Assembly (NCBI RefSeq): GCF_026210795.1
Contig: NC_089452.1
Coordinates: 3,472,001 to 3,536,000 of the forward strand
Length of the DNA stretch: 64,000 nt
From: Rhizophagus irregularis
Taxonomy: Eukaryota; Glomeromycota; Glomeromycetes; Glomerales; Glomeraceae
Direction: 5' to 3'
Positions 47,540-59,440 of this stretch are shown here, piece by piece. Both the position numbers and the translations under genes were made by a program. Under the pieces are notes generated by a model. The model made no database searches. It saw nothing but the letters and a program-made list of their open reading frames with translations, and was not told the DNA's origin. The first letter of the stretch is position 1, and every line of letters starts with the position of its first letter.

Positions 47540-49265
47540 GAATTACAAGATGATGCTTGTAAATTTTTGAATGAATAAAACCCTGAGACATAATGTCCGT
47601 CTCATCTATACTAGCCGTAAACCTTATTGGCCTTCCTTTTATAGCATGTAAAATAATGTCACTAAAAGCCAGTGTAGATACTACTCTATTTGTTTAACAA
47701 ACTATTGGATTTGATTATGATTATTAACAAGATTATTTAGCTAGCTATTCTTCAGAATCAAAATGTTCGGACTTGATGATAACGTATCCATATCCACGAC
47801 CAATAATAACGATCCCGTTGAGAAAAAAAAACTGAAAAAGATCAAATTTAGCAAATTGTCATGACATTAACTTTAGCCATTTAACTGCTTAATTTATCTT
47901 CCCATAATTTACTCTTTAATAAGTCATACAAAGTCACTGAGACTGACAGAATTAACTTACTGATATTCCCCTTCCCCTTGTCTTTTGTTCACAATAGTAA
48001 TAGTTATGCAAACAATTGCTCTTGAAAATGAATAATATAAATTTAATAAAGACTGAAGCCCAATTTCACACCACTTACTTACCAGCATTTCATCTGCAGG
48101 AGAGGATAAGGCCATTTTTATCTGTAGTACTTCGTCATATATGATTGGAAAATTTCTGTAAAATTTTTTTTAATGTCCTTCATAATTTAATTACAATACC
48201 ATCTAATGCTGGTATGACCCACATTGTAAAATATTGAATATAGTTCACTAATAATTATGTGTCTAAGCTGAAGGATTAGCCTAGATATGAGAGCCATTAC
48301 AGTTTTAAATTGTTTAGCTAAATTAAAGAGATGTTGAAGAAAGAGTAGCCGTCCAACAATGCAACTCATTACTGTTTTAAATTAAAATGAATTAAATAAA
48401 ATAAATCAAAGCCTGCCCTACAAGTCTTTCTGCTTCTTTAGATTGTTTTTATATTATCTCTCGTCCAACTTGCTGCAAGTTCCAAGTCATTAGAGCTAAT
48501 ACTATACTGAAAAGCAACTACGTATAGATAATTTGACATAATGCTTCAAAACATAAGCAAGTTTCGCCACGTCCGGAAGTACCTAGAATAATAATTGTAT
48601 TATTATTTGCAAGATTTTCTTTTATATGCAGAATCATAATCATTAAGGCCTCTTTCACTAACTTGTTTAAAGAAAGGTTACGCAGAAGCAAATTAGCAAA
48701 TTAGGTATTCCATTCACCATTAGATATTTTTCTCATCAATAAATTTTTTGTAAATATTAGTGTCTGGTGCTTTAAAATGTGAGTAAGTCATATGCAGTTA
48801 TGTCTTGAGAAAACTTTATTTAGCTTCATTTGTTGCATCACTAATTGATTTCGTTAGAAGTAGAAATATGAGTAAATTCGGATATTCAATATTATTTCAG
48901 AGATAACATATTATGTGACCAGACTTACCGTCAACAGGTTGATCTATGATAATGTGAATGCTGGATGGTTTGATGGTAAGAAAGGAGAAAGAAAAGCACA
49001 AGATTAAATAATCGGTATTGTTGACAAACAAAAAATTATGCTACATCACTCTAACTTTTTATAATTTCATACCTCCATTAATTTGTTCAACCAACTGTAC
49101 GATTTTTGTAGCTGGTCCATATAGCAGCCAGGATCACGAGTTCATTTAAACTAAGGAAGGCTTCGACAGTGAATATCATCATCTTCAAGCTTTAATCTAA
49201 CTCTATTTCTTTGCAAAAATATTTTAACATCATTTCGATTCCAATCTTTCGTTACATCAGCTGTC
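47540..49265 (-). pseudogene. Decayed Crinkler-type gene: SAM-like domain + P-loop NTPase
   Basis: Pieces appear in the expected order on the minus strand. First (49259-49151) comes DVTKDWNRNDVKIFLQRNRV with RLKLEDDDI, the start of a SAM-like domain, ending in a stop. Then (49125-49072) GPATKIVQLVEQING is the SAM end, followed by a GTATGA donor. Then (about 48700-48530) KLVKEALMIMILHIKEN and IIILGTSGRGETCLCFEALC form the Walker A region of a Crinkler-type ATPase, with Lys of GKT replaced by Glu. Finally (about 47640-47590) GRPIRFTASIDE resembles the late GRPRF motif of the same ATPases. Stops and frame changes separate the pieces. Family assignment is from motif recall. Confidence 0.6.
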
Positions 49266-49820
49266 GGGAGACGAGAGATTATACGTTAGACATGGATATT
49301 TTTTATTTTCGAGTTAAAAAAAAAGTAGTACGAATAGGAAAATTTTTTTGGGAGTATTGAAGTGTATTTATATATTAACTAATTAGTAGCCACATATGAG
49401 CTAGACTTATTGACCTTATTCATGTACATGAAAAATAATATTTAGTTTTTTTTACTAAGAAAAATATATTTAATAGTGTATTTGTGTAAATATTAATAAA
49501 ATTAATAAAATTTAAATTTTAAGGACTTTAAAGGAGCATCCGAAGCAGTCACATTATTTGTAAAAATATTACAAAAATGTATCACTAAATTTAAAAAAAA
49601 GTAACATACTAAATTCCTTTTTTAGATAAACTAGCGTCAAAAAATGTGCGTCCACAGCAATCTTTGCATGTAAACAAAAAAAATCATGATTGTTAAAAGA
49701 TGCGGAGTAACAGAGTAACAATCAGCCAGAGTCAATATCAATTTTTGGGGGATTATACCTTTTTTGGAATAATATGAATTATTTACTACGGTTTCTAATA
49801 TAAATAGTTAATTGGTTAGG
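49266..49820. other. Intergenic
   Basis: Region upstream of the decayed Crinkler-type gene. No feature recognised. Confidence 0.5.
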
Positions 49821-50001
49821 TACCGTATTTTATTGAAATTAAGCACCCTCGAAAATAAACACCCCATAAACTTTTCAAAATTTTTTATGCAAGTTTATAT
49901 ATATATTTCTAATAAAAATAATATCAAAAATAAGCACCACCCCAAATTTTCGTCCATAACTCTTGCAAATTGGGGGTGCTTAATTTCGATAAAATACGGT
50001 A
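49821..50001. mobile_element. 181-bp MITE (TACCGTATTTTAT ends)
   Basis: The left end TACCGTATTTTATTGAAATT-AAGCACCC and the complement of the right end differ by one base in 28. TA at both ends fits a TA target duplication and the mariner group (family knowledge). The centre repeats AATAAGCACC/AATAAACACC words. Small open frames over it are incidental. Confidence 0.8.
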
Positions 50002-52315
50002 TATCAATATCAGTTATTTCAAGATTTACCACGTAGCATGAACCAATTGGACCATCACTCGATATCACGTGATAGAATTTTGTGACGTACAGAAATCTAA
50101 GTAAAGGTTCATAGAGCATTATTAACTCGAATAAAGAAAGATGCTGAGGGGTAATGATGTTATCAGGTACTAACCATAATTATTTAACACTTTTATTAAT
50201 TTAGATAATTAATATAATGGAGTAATGCCTAAATGTTTGTCATTATGTTTCTGATTTCTTTGTCTTAATTTTCTTCTAAAATTCTGATGATATTTGTATC
50301 ACCATTTCCTATTCTCAGGAAATTTGGGCAGATCCAACAACTTTACACATTGTGTGATTAATTCATAGAATACCTTCTCGATCATATTTTGAAATTCTTG
50401 AAACATTGTGTAACAAAATAACGTAATTAATAGAAATATTCTATAAAATGAATAAACATTCCAATGGTTTCAAAATGTTTTTTTTTGATACTTGAAAGAC
50501 GTCAAATTTCTAAAATTGGTAATAGATAATGTTTACCAATTTTTAAAATCATTTAGATGTTTCAAAAAAAATTTATTATTTTTTTTATCCGACTTATTGT
50601 GTATATATATATACTGTATTGTGTGTATGTATGTATGTGTATATATATATGTATGTACTTTATATATATGTATATACTGTATGTATGTACTTTATATGTG
50701 TACTTTTATATATGTACTTATGTACTTTGGAGTACAAACATCCCATTTTCGTAGAAAAAGAAAAATCTTTATATTTGCTTATCTGGAAGACTATTGAACC
50801 TAAATATCAGTTTCCCGTTTTTTTTTTGTACAACGCTATCATATGTATTATATGTGACCCATAATTAAAGTTTATAAAAATGTATAACATGAAAAACAAA
50901 CCTAATTAGGGCTAATATATATCACAAAAAATTAATAAATGGTTAGAATCAAACCAAATAAATTAAAATGAAACAAGAAAAAAAAATGATTTCTTCCCCT
51001 TTATACTAAAAAATTTGACATCAACATAAAAATCAAATGAAAAGACAAAAAAAAAATACAATCAAAAAGGACTCTTAATTTAATTTTCCATTTTTGTCAG
51101 TATAATAAAATAATTTTTGAATTCATTAAATTTTTTTGTAAATAAAATAATTCGCGAAACGTTTCATCTTTGTGTGACTTCGCAATTTACTTTCATAAAG
51201 TCCGGAACTGCGCTTCGGAATTCACGTGATTAAGGAGTTTCGATGATTCCAAAGAATTCAAAAAAAAAATCATTATACTTAAAAGAGAACAATACATAAG
51301 GAAATTACAAGCTTATTATTAAATGACTACCTCAATCGGATTGAATTCATTAAAAATGCTGCAGAATCTTGAACTTGTTATCCCCAAAAAGGTTGGTTTA
51401 ATGATAAGTCACATGACAAAACCGTAAATATTAGCAGTTAGAGTTTTTTTGAGTTGCCAAAATTGCAAATCATTAAAAAAATCTTGATGGGCTAAAGTTT
51501 AAACATTTACACAACCCATGCGTTTTACTATGTTTGACAAGCACCTTACTATAATGCCGTGAAACATTTAGAACAAAGATTTCAAACCATAAATGAAAGC
51601 CACATGGGTTACAAATTATTTGAATTACTTAGATCATTATCCAAAGAGTTTTTTTTTTTAAACAAACAAACACATATCTTTCTTTACCCAACCCTTGACT
51701 TTTCTTTCAACAACTTTGTTGAGTGACGTCGAATCTTTTCGTTTTTTATTATATTCTTTTGTTGTATGCGTTATAAGTGTGTTACTACCTTTAAATACTT
51801 ACTATATAATATATAAAGATTTTCCCTGACAAATAACCTATTTTTCCGTTTAATAAACTCGAAGAATTTTATAACCTTATCGCTATTAAAGTATCTTTAC
51901 ATACGTTTTCAAAGTAAGTCCTTATTCGTCACCTTTTGTTATAAGTATAGTAATTCCTTGATTTTCTAATCTTACTAATTTATTATAATATAAGTTATAT
52001 ATATATTATTTATTTATTTATTTATTTATTATATTTTATTACTCCTTGTGAGTATTGACAACTCGATTTCGAAAGTGAACAATTTCTTTTTTATAGTAAA
52101 TCATAGTTTGACTCAGAATTTTGACTTAATTTGGGACAAATTTTATTTGTTTAAAGAAATTCATTAGATTAACCTTTTTTTATGATTATATTTTCCATAA
52201 TTCTTATATATAATTTTAACTTTTTCAAATTTTTTTAAATTTTTTGCAAGTTTTTTCGAAACTGACTTTATAATTTCTTATTATATAGGTTTATAATATA
52301 TTTAATTTTTAATCA
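50002..52315. other. Intergenic with microsatellite
   Basis: No gene. It contains a TA/TG microsatellite (about 50597-50720), TCACGTGA sites at 50065 and 51222, an ATTT tract near 52010-52030, and the upstream region of the Rho GEF gene. Pyrimidine-rich DNA precedes its ATG. Confidence 0.6.
50597..50720. repeat. TA/TGTA microsatellite
   Basis: Alternating TATATA, GTATGTATGTA and TACTTTATATG words give three overlapping Tyr/Val/Cys/Met-rich frames (50492-50864). These frames are artefacts of the repeat. Confidence 0.8.
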
Positions 52316-55300
52316 ATGGATGAAGCTCGTAGGAATAACGTTAATCGTCGAGTAACTCCAATGGCAACTCCAAAACCAAAAGCTCCTCCTCCACCAAAAC
52401 CAAAACCTCCAAAGTTAGCTACTATGGTATCTAATAAAGTTGATAGTGATCCTATTTCTTCTAAAAAAGTAAATACAAATGGTCGTGGATCAAACGTTCA
52501 TAGGTTATCAAGTGTTTTTGAGGATAAAGATGATAAAAATCTAAAACCTCGTATGGGTCCATCTCTTCCTTTATCACCAAGATTACCTGTTCCAACTGTT
52601 ACGCTTAAAAAACAAAAATCATTTTCACGTGAAAAAGTAGTAAATAATAATTTAAACCCGGAAATTGATGAAAGTACTTTGGCATTTGGTGATATTAAAG
52701 CTAGATTTCAACAAGCTCAAGTTTCAGATGGAACGGTAAGTGAGTTACATATTTATTTATACGCTTATGTAGTTTAATGTTAATGAAAATCGTATAATCT
52801 TGTAAATATTAAAAAATTTATATACAAAAAATTAATTTATTAATTAAATATTTTTTTTTTGTTGTTTTTTCTTTTTTTCCTTTACCATCAAAGTTACCGA
52901 ATCCTTCAAAAAAGCCTGCCGCACTTGCTGATCTTAATAAAACTACGAAAAGTACAAAAAGTACGAAAAATACGGAAAGATCACAAATTACGAAAATTAC
53001 TTCAGAAAAGAATACGAATAATGTTAATAAAACATGTACAAACACGAATATTAAAAATACTAAGACGATGAATACTAAAAAACCTATAAAATCACGATCA
53101 CTTGATCCTATATCACAACCTGATCCTACTCCGATAATAATTGATGATGATGATGAAAATTTGAGTAGGGAATGGATAGATGTAGCCGATCACAATTATT
53201 TATCAGAGATAGATACTAAAAAGACAACAAAATCTGTTAGGGGTACCTCACAACCACCGCCAGCTAAAACTAAAAAACCAAAACCTTTAAGATTTAATAG
53301 TAGTAATGATGTAACTTCAACAAAAAAACAAGTTTCTGAAGATTTTGAGGCAAAAAGGGCAAGCATAGCTAATTTACTTGCTGTATCAAATCAGTCTATA
53401 CAGCGTAATTCCGAGCATAATTTTGAAACCTCAAAGGCATTACCGCCTACACCCCCTCCCAAATCTCCAACTGAGTCATCATCATCTCCTACGCATCTTA
53501 GAATTAGTGTACTTCCTTCACCAAATAGGCCTAAAAGTCAAATATCGCTGCCAGGTACTTCAAGCGCTCCAAGTGATCCTGAAGAAGATGAATATACTAA
53601 AGATTTTAAGAGAAGAAAAAAATTATGGAATGTTATAAAAGAACTTGTAGAAACAGAAAGAGTCTTTTTCCAAGATATGGTACTCTTAGAAGAGGTAATT
53701 ATTAATTTATAATTTCTGATAATGATATGAAATACCTATCCTAACTAATGACATTTTTTTTTTAGGTGTATTCAGTACCTGCACAAGAAATTCCGATTTT
53801 CAACCGTTTCGACTGTAAAACAATATTTAGTAATTTAGAAGATGTAATTGATTTTTCAGAAGATTTTTTAGGTTTATTAGAAAATGCAGCTGGTATTGAA
53901 GGTCCGGATGATAATAATGTTGATAAACATTTAGAAAATGAAAATGATAATACAAGCATAGGAGCAGTATTTATGCAGATGGTATGATTTGATAAAGATG
54001 TGAATTTTTATAATTCTATAATTAATAATTATAATTAATAATTCATAATTTTAATTAATAATTCATAATTTTAATTAATAATTCATAATTTTAATTATTT
54101 TAATTGTTAACAGATGAAGAGAGAACAAGGTAATGAGAGCAGAATGGAAGCTGTATATAGTGAATATTGTAAACGACATGAAGCTGCTGTTCAAAAGCTT
54201 CAAGAATTTGACAAGGACGAAAACGTTCAAGGATGGCTTCAGGTTATTATTTTAAAAATTTTTTAGCTTCCTTTTTTTAGTAATTTATTTATTTATTCTT
54301 TTTTTCTTTTTTTAGAAATGTAAAAATCAATGTGAGGGTCGAACAAGAAGTTGGGATATATCAAGTCTTTTAATTAAACCAGTACAACGTGTATTAAAAT
54401 ATCCGCTATTACTACAGGTATTTTAAATTTATATTGTATCATATCAATTTTATTATAAATTAATTTTTAAATTTTTGTTACATTCCATATTTTTAGCAAA
54501 TTGTATCGCTTACAAACCCTTCACATCCAGATTTTGAGGAACTTAAGCGTGCTTTTTCTGAAATACAAAATGTTGCTGAAAGGATAAATGAGATTAAACG
54601 ACGGAAAGATATTGTAGAAAAAATAGTTGGTAGCAAGAAAAAAACCGATGCCGACGTAAGTTTTTAAATTGAATCTTTTTTAAATAATTCTTTAAAAAGT
54701 TTATTTATATTAATACATATTCTCTCTCTCTCTCAAATTTAATAGCTTGTGTTCGTATTTTTTTTATATATATATATTTTAATAAATAATCATCATTGTT
54801 TAAAATATAAAATTTATTAATTTATTACATATTTGTTTTAATAGTCATGGCATAACAAAGTCTATAACAAGGAGAGGACAAATGGTATGTTGAATAATAT
54901 ATAAAAAATGGTTTATTTTTCAAATTATTTGACATTCATAATTATTAATTTAATATGTAATAGATTAAACATGCTACTGGCATTTCCAAAGCTACTGAAG
55001 ATGAACTTTACAAGTTTTATTTAGAAAAGTTTAAAAATTTGGAATTACAAGGACAGCAATTGTCCAAAGATATAAAAGAATGGGTGAAGGTCGTTAAACG
55101 TAGGCACAATTTTTTTATTATAATCAAAATTTGTATTTCATACATGTAATAATAGATGATATTGACATGGAATATACTTTGTTATTAGTATATTTTGAAG
55201 ATCAACAGCGTTTGGCCGAAACTTTTGAAGAACTCTATATGCTTGATAACAATGACGTCGAACATAAAAAATTGGTGGAATATGTAAAAGCTATTAAAGA

Positions 55301-56759
55301 AATTGCACCAACACATGGAAAAGAAATGGTACGTTTATCAAAAATTGGTTATTAATTAATAAAAGTACAAGCATTGTATAATTTATTTTAAAATTAATTT
55401 AGGAGGAAGCAGTCAAGAAAAATATATATCCGCAGATTGAAAAATTTCTGGAATTATTTAAAGCTCCAGCTGCTGTTATGAAAAAAAGAGAGAGAAAAAT
55501 TTTGGATTATGATAGAGCAATGTCAATAAAAGCCAAAGGGGGAACAGTAAGTTAAAATTTTGAATATTTAAAGATTAATCCTTTTTTTTCCTTTTTTTTT
55601 TTAACATATTTTGTTAAATGTACACATATATATTTTTTTAAAGCTTGATAAACATCTTCAACAATCCGCAGATGCTTTTACATCGATTTCAGCACAATTA
55701 CATGAAGAGTTACCTAGTTTCTTTAAATTAATAACACAATATTTTGATATAATAGTGCAAGAATTTATTAAAATCCAATCAAGACTTTACCAACAAATAG
55801 GAATGGATTTTAGACAATACTTTTGTAAATTTGTAGATACTCAAGCATTGGAACATGTCTCCGAACGTAGAGAATTAGTATTAAGAGAAATGGATATAAT
55901 TTTAGAATATACACAACATTATCATGAAGATTTGGGGATGGATGATGAATTAAAAACTTTTTATTTATTAACTAGTCCTACAGGTAATTAAAAAGCTTAA
56001 TATTGATTATTAAAAAAAAAAACTAGGTGCACTAATTTTTCCTACTATATTATATTAGGATTAATATCTGGTCCAAATTTAAATGATAATGGAAGGGGAA
56101 GAAGCCCCGGCAGTAATTTGTCAGATTCATCAGGATCTTCAAGGAAAGCTGATAATGTTCGAAAACGTTCAGGTAACATATTAACTTAATATAACTCTTT
56201 AAATCAATAATAAATTATTAAATTAATAATGGATTAATATTTTGTTATCTTTCAAGTATCTAAAGATCCTAAAGATCACAGAAAAGCTGGATGGTGGGAT
56301 GAGAACGCAGGTATATATAATTTCCAAAATTCCAAATTGAAAATTATATTATCTTAATCAACCGTTCACATTATTATTATCTTTTTAATAGATCATCGAT
56401 TATCATGGAATTCAAGTTCCTCAAATACATTAAGGAATTCTTTAGAAATCAATGAATTTAATTTCAATTCCGTTAAACAAAAACAAGCCAACAAGTATTC
56501 ATCACATAAAAAATATGCAACGGATAGTGCAGTTGAAATTAATAATAACAACAGTGCATTAGCAGATGATGATGGATTATTTTTATGTCGAACAAATTAT
56601 GTAAATAAGAGCAAGGAAAAAAATGAATTAAATTTTCAAAAAGGAATTTTATTAAAAATCATACATATTCATGATGATGGAGAATGGTGGTTTGCAATTA
56701 ATGAAGATACTAAAGAAAGAGGTTGGGTTGATCCTGCCTTTGTTACAAGACTTGATTGA
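52316..56759 (+). CDS. Rho guanine-nucleotide exchange factor with DH, BAR and SH3 domains (DNMBP/Tuba-like)
   Basis: Fourteen exons join in frame to about 1059 residues: 52316-52735, 52894-53694, 53766-53981, 54114-54242, 54316-54417, 54497-54655, 54861-54884, 54964-55099, 55156-55328, 55403-55546, 55644-55983, 56059-56172, 56257-56310, 56392-56759. The N-terminal 380 residues are Pro/Lys/Ser-rich (PPPPKPKPPK). A DH domain follows (about 388-610), starting WNVIKELVETERVF and containing LIKPVQRVLKYPLLL, the signature helix that contacts the GTPase. A BAR-type membrane-curving domain spans about 618-885 (ending HYHEDLG). After a Ser-rich linker, an SH3 domain closes the protein (GEWWFAINE, RGWVDPAFV). 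This order matches Tuba-type GEFs for Cdc42, acting on polarity and membrane traffic (family knowledge). No PH domain is seen. Exon 7 is only 24 nt. Confidence 0.9.
54022..54097. repeat. 21-bp tandem repeat in intron 3 of the Rho GEF gene
   Basis: TTAATTAATAATTCATAATT repeats three times with little change inside the intron between exons 3 and 4. It should not affect coding. Confidence 0.8.
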
Positions 56760-57061
56760 TTAGGTATTTAATTTATAAATTAATATTACTGAACACTAAT
56801 TATTTTTAAATACCCTTCATAAAAAAAAACATTACTTACAAAAAATAAGGTAATTTCAGTGGGATTGGAAGGTTTGGGTTGAATGGTTATTTTAGGGAGG
56901 AAATAATGTTTATTTTGAATTTTTATAAATTCAACCCTAATAAATGTACAACATCAAACAAATTATTATTATTATTATTATATCATTATAAATTTAGAAA
57001 AAAAAAGAAAATTATTATTTTTTTTTTTTTGGAAAAAAAGTATTATCAGCTTTTAAAAAAG

Positions 57062-57101
<40 letters not shown>

Positions 57102-57833
57102 GATTATGTATATAGTACTTAGATGTGGGTAGTATTTCTAATTCTGTTCTATTTTTTTTATAAATTTGTATATTTAAAAAAGTTATTATATATAACAGAG
57201 GAATAAATGGAATATAAGTTTACTCAGTGTGTAATATTTACTAATAAGAATTTAGTTTCTTAGTCATTATATGAAAAAATTAATGTCAAATTGTTATTTA
57301 TCATTAGATTTATTGAGTTCAGTTTCGGTCTCATAATATTTGTGACCAAAATGAAAAATAAAGTTATTTTTATTTTTATTTTTTTTTTTTCGCCAATCAT
57401 CTGCCAATTGAAACTTTTTCCGTTTTTTCCTTATAAATCTCACGTGATAATTTATGACCTTAAAAAAATTTTTTATTTTCATGTTGAGTCAACTTTAGAA
57501 ACCAACTGACGTGAAATTAACGCACAGCATATCTTCAGGTTTTTCTCAAAAATTCGTACGAATATTGAATAAAAAACCTGTCGTAAATTATGTAAATCGA
57601 TTATGTGATCAAATGGAATTTTGTTTCAGTATTTTCCCAAAATTACCGATGTTGACCAACCATGACCAATCATGAAATCAGACCTTAATTAAATTTATAA
57701 ATGGAAAGATGTCATTTTTTTTTTTATATTTTTTTTTAAAAAAATTTTCTTTATAACAATAATTGTGCCTGTGACTTTTGATATTATTATCAAAGTAATA
57801 AATTAATTAATTAAATTTTTTTTAAAAAAAAAG
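56760..57833. other. Intergenic, 3' region of Rho GEF gene
   Basis: No gene. A run of 35 T lies at 57066-57100, with other T and A runs nearby, and a TCACGTGA site at 57440. AT-rich 5' sequence of the HMG/YABBY-like gene ends in a T-run/A-run pair (57815-57832) just before its ATG. Confidence 0.6.
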
Positions 57834-59067
57834 ATGGGTAAATCATCGAAAAGATCGAGAAGAAAAACTAGAAGAAAATTAAACCCTTATAATATTTATA
57901 TGAGGGATGAGATCGCTGCTATTAAAGAAAGGGATCCAAAAATACCTCATAGAGAAGCTTTTACTCAAGCCTCAAGAAGTTGGAGTACATCGTAAGTAAA
58001 GAAAATTTTTTTTCGATTTTTTTTTTATATTAATAGTCTTTTAATGTAATAGAATGAGAAATCCAAAGAATCAACTTTCGAATAATCAGGGAAAAATTCC
58101 AAGGAATAAATCAAAGAGACGAGAAATAATTAAAGAGAAAAAAGCAAAAAAACAAACGAGAAAACAGGTGATGGATCAAAAGGAAATTCAAAAAATATTA
58201 AATAATGATAAATCCAAGAAACAAGAAACAATATTTCAAGATATACTTCACATGATTGGTGAAGAATATACTGAAACTGAGGCTGAAGCTGAAACTGAAG
58301 GTAAAAAAGAAAGAGTCAATGCTAATGATGATATTGATGAACTTGATGTTGAAATGAGTGAAACAAATGAAAATGAAGATAAAAATGTTGATAATCAACA
58401 TCAGACAGTTATTACTGATGCTGATGTTAATATGACAGTTGATGACAAACTTGATGTTGAAACGGAAACGAATGCTAATGAGGAAATGGTTAATGATAAT
58501 AATAATGCAAACGATAACGATAATGTTGAAACAGAAATGATTGAGAATGAAGAAAATGGAGAAATGGTAATGATGAATCAAGATAATAATGATAATAATA
58601 ATGATGATAATGGTGATAAAGCAGAAATTAGTAAAGCGAATCAAATGGTTGATGACGAAAGAGATAATGACGATCAAATGGTTGAGAACGAAGCGGCAGA
58701 AAATGATGAAACTATTGGTTCAGGAGTGAGCGAAGGAAATCAAGCGGCTGAGAATGAAACTATTGGCTCAGGAGTGAGCGAAGGAAATCTGGCTGAGAAT
58801 GAAACTATTAACTTGGGAGTGAGCGAAGGAAATCAAGTGGCTGAGAATGAAACTATTAACTCGGGATTGAGTGAAGAGAATCAAGCTGTTGAGAATGAAG
58901 AAACGATTAAACCAGGACCTATGCATGATGTGAAGAAAATTATTGAGAAAATAACTGATATTGAATCTCTTAAACATAGCGATATTTATAAAGTTTTCGA
59001 GAAAAATGTCTTTATTTGTGATAGCTGCAAACGCCCATATTTAGTAAGGAACGACCACACACAATAG
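57834..59067 (+). CDS. HMG/YABBY-like protein with long acidic repeat tail
   Basis: Exons 57834-57991 and 58053-59067 give about 390 residues. The N-terminus is basic (MGKSSKRSRRKTRRK). An HMG-box/YABBY-like motif follows: NPYNIYMRDEIAAIKERDPK, IPHREAFTQASRSW, and after the intron NPKNQ. This is the pattern of small fungal YABBY-like chromatin proteins (family knowledge). After a Lys-rich stretch, residues about 120-330 are Glu/Asp/Asn-rich, including four to five repeats of about 19 residues with the core ENETIxxGVSEGNQ. The C-terminus has one CDSCKRPY knuckle. The acidic repeat tail is unusual for such proteins. Likely nuclear and DNA-binding. A polyadenylation-type AATAAA occurs 185 bp after the stop. 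Confidence 0.75.
58708..58905 (+). repeat. In-frame tandem repeat of about 57-60 bp
   Basis: Units share GAGAATGAAACTATT and GTGAGCGAAGGAAATC. They encode the ENETI..G(V/L)SEGNQ repeats of the HMG/YABBY-like protein. Unit number could vary between isolates. Confidence 0.8.
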
Positions 59068-59251
59068 TATCACGTATTTTTGATAACCATTTATTATATA
59101 ACCTTATTATATATAACTCAATTTATCATTTTTTTATTTTTGATCTGCACGCTCAGTTCGTTCAGTAGTAGTACAAAAAAAGTTAATATTGTTTTGTACT
59201 TATCTTTATATCTTAGTTGCATGATATACTGTATAAATTTTATATTTTAAT

Positions 59252-59257
59252 AATAAA
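59252..59257 (+). terminator. Candidate polyadenylation signal
   Basis: AATAAA followed by a GT/T-rich tract (GTTTGTTTTTTTG) lies 185 bp after the stop codon of the HMG/YABBY-like gene. In AT-rich DNA this hexamer is common, so support is weak. The rest of 59068-59440 has nothing else I can name. Confidence 0.3.
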
Positions 59258-59440
59258 GTTTGTTTTTTTGTTTCTAAAAAAAGTAATTTTGTTTAAATTT
59301 ATATTTTTGAAACATGATAACCATGATAACTCCTGTACGTCCGGAAAAAATATTAAGACGGGAATTTTTGTAATATAAAAAAGAAAACTTGGCTCTGGGA
59401 ATAAATATCCTTTTTACTTTTTTTAAAATTTATTTATTTT

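Noticed and set aside
50492..50864. Three overlapping plus-strand frames rich in Tyr/Val/Cys/Met
   Set aside because: They are translations of a TA/TGTA microsatellite.
58198..58677. Minus-strand frame of 159 codons in the HMG/YABBY-like gene
   Set aside because: It is antisense to the GAT/AAT-rich acidic region; the Ile/Phe-rich product is compositional.
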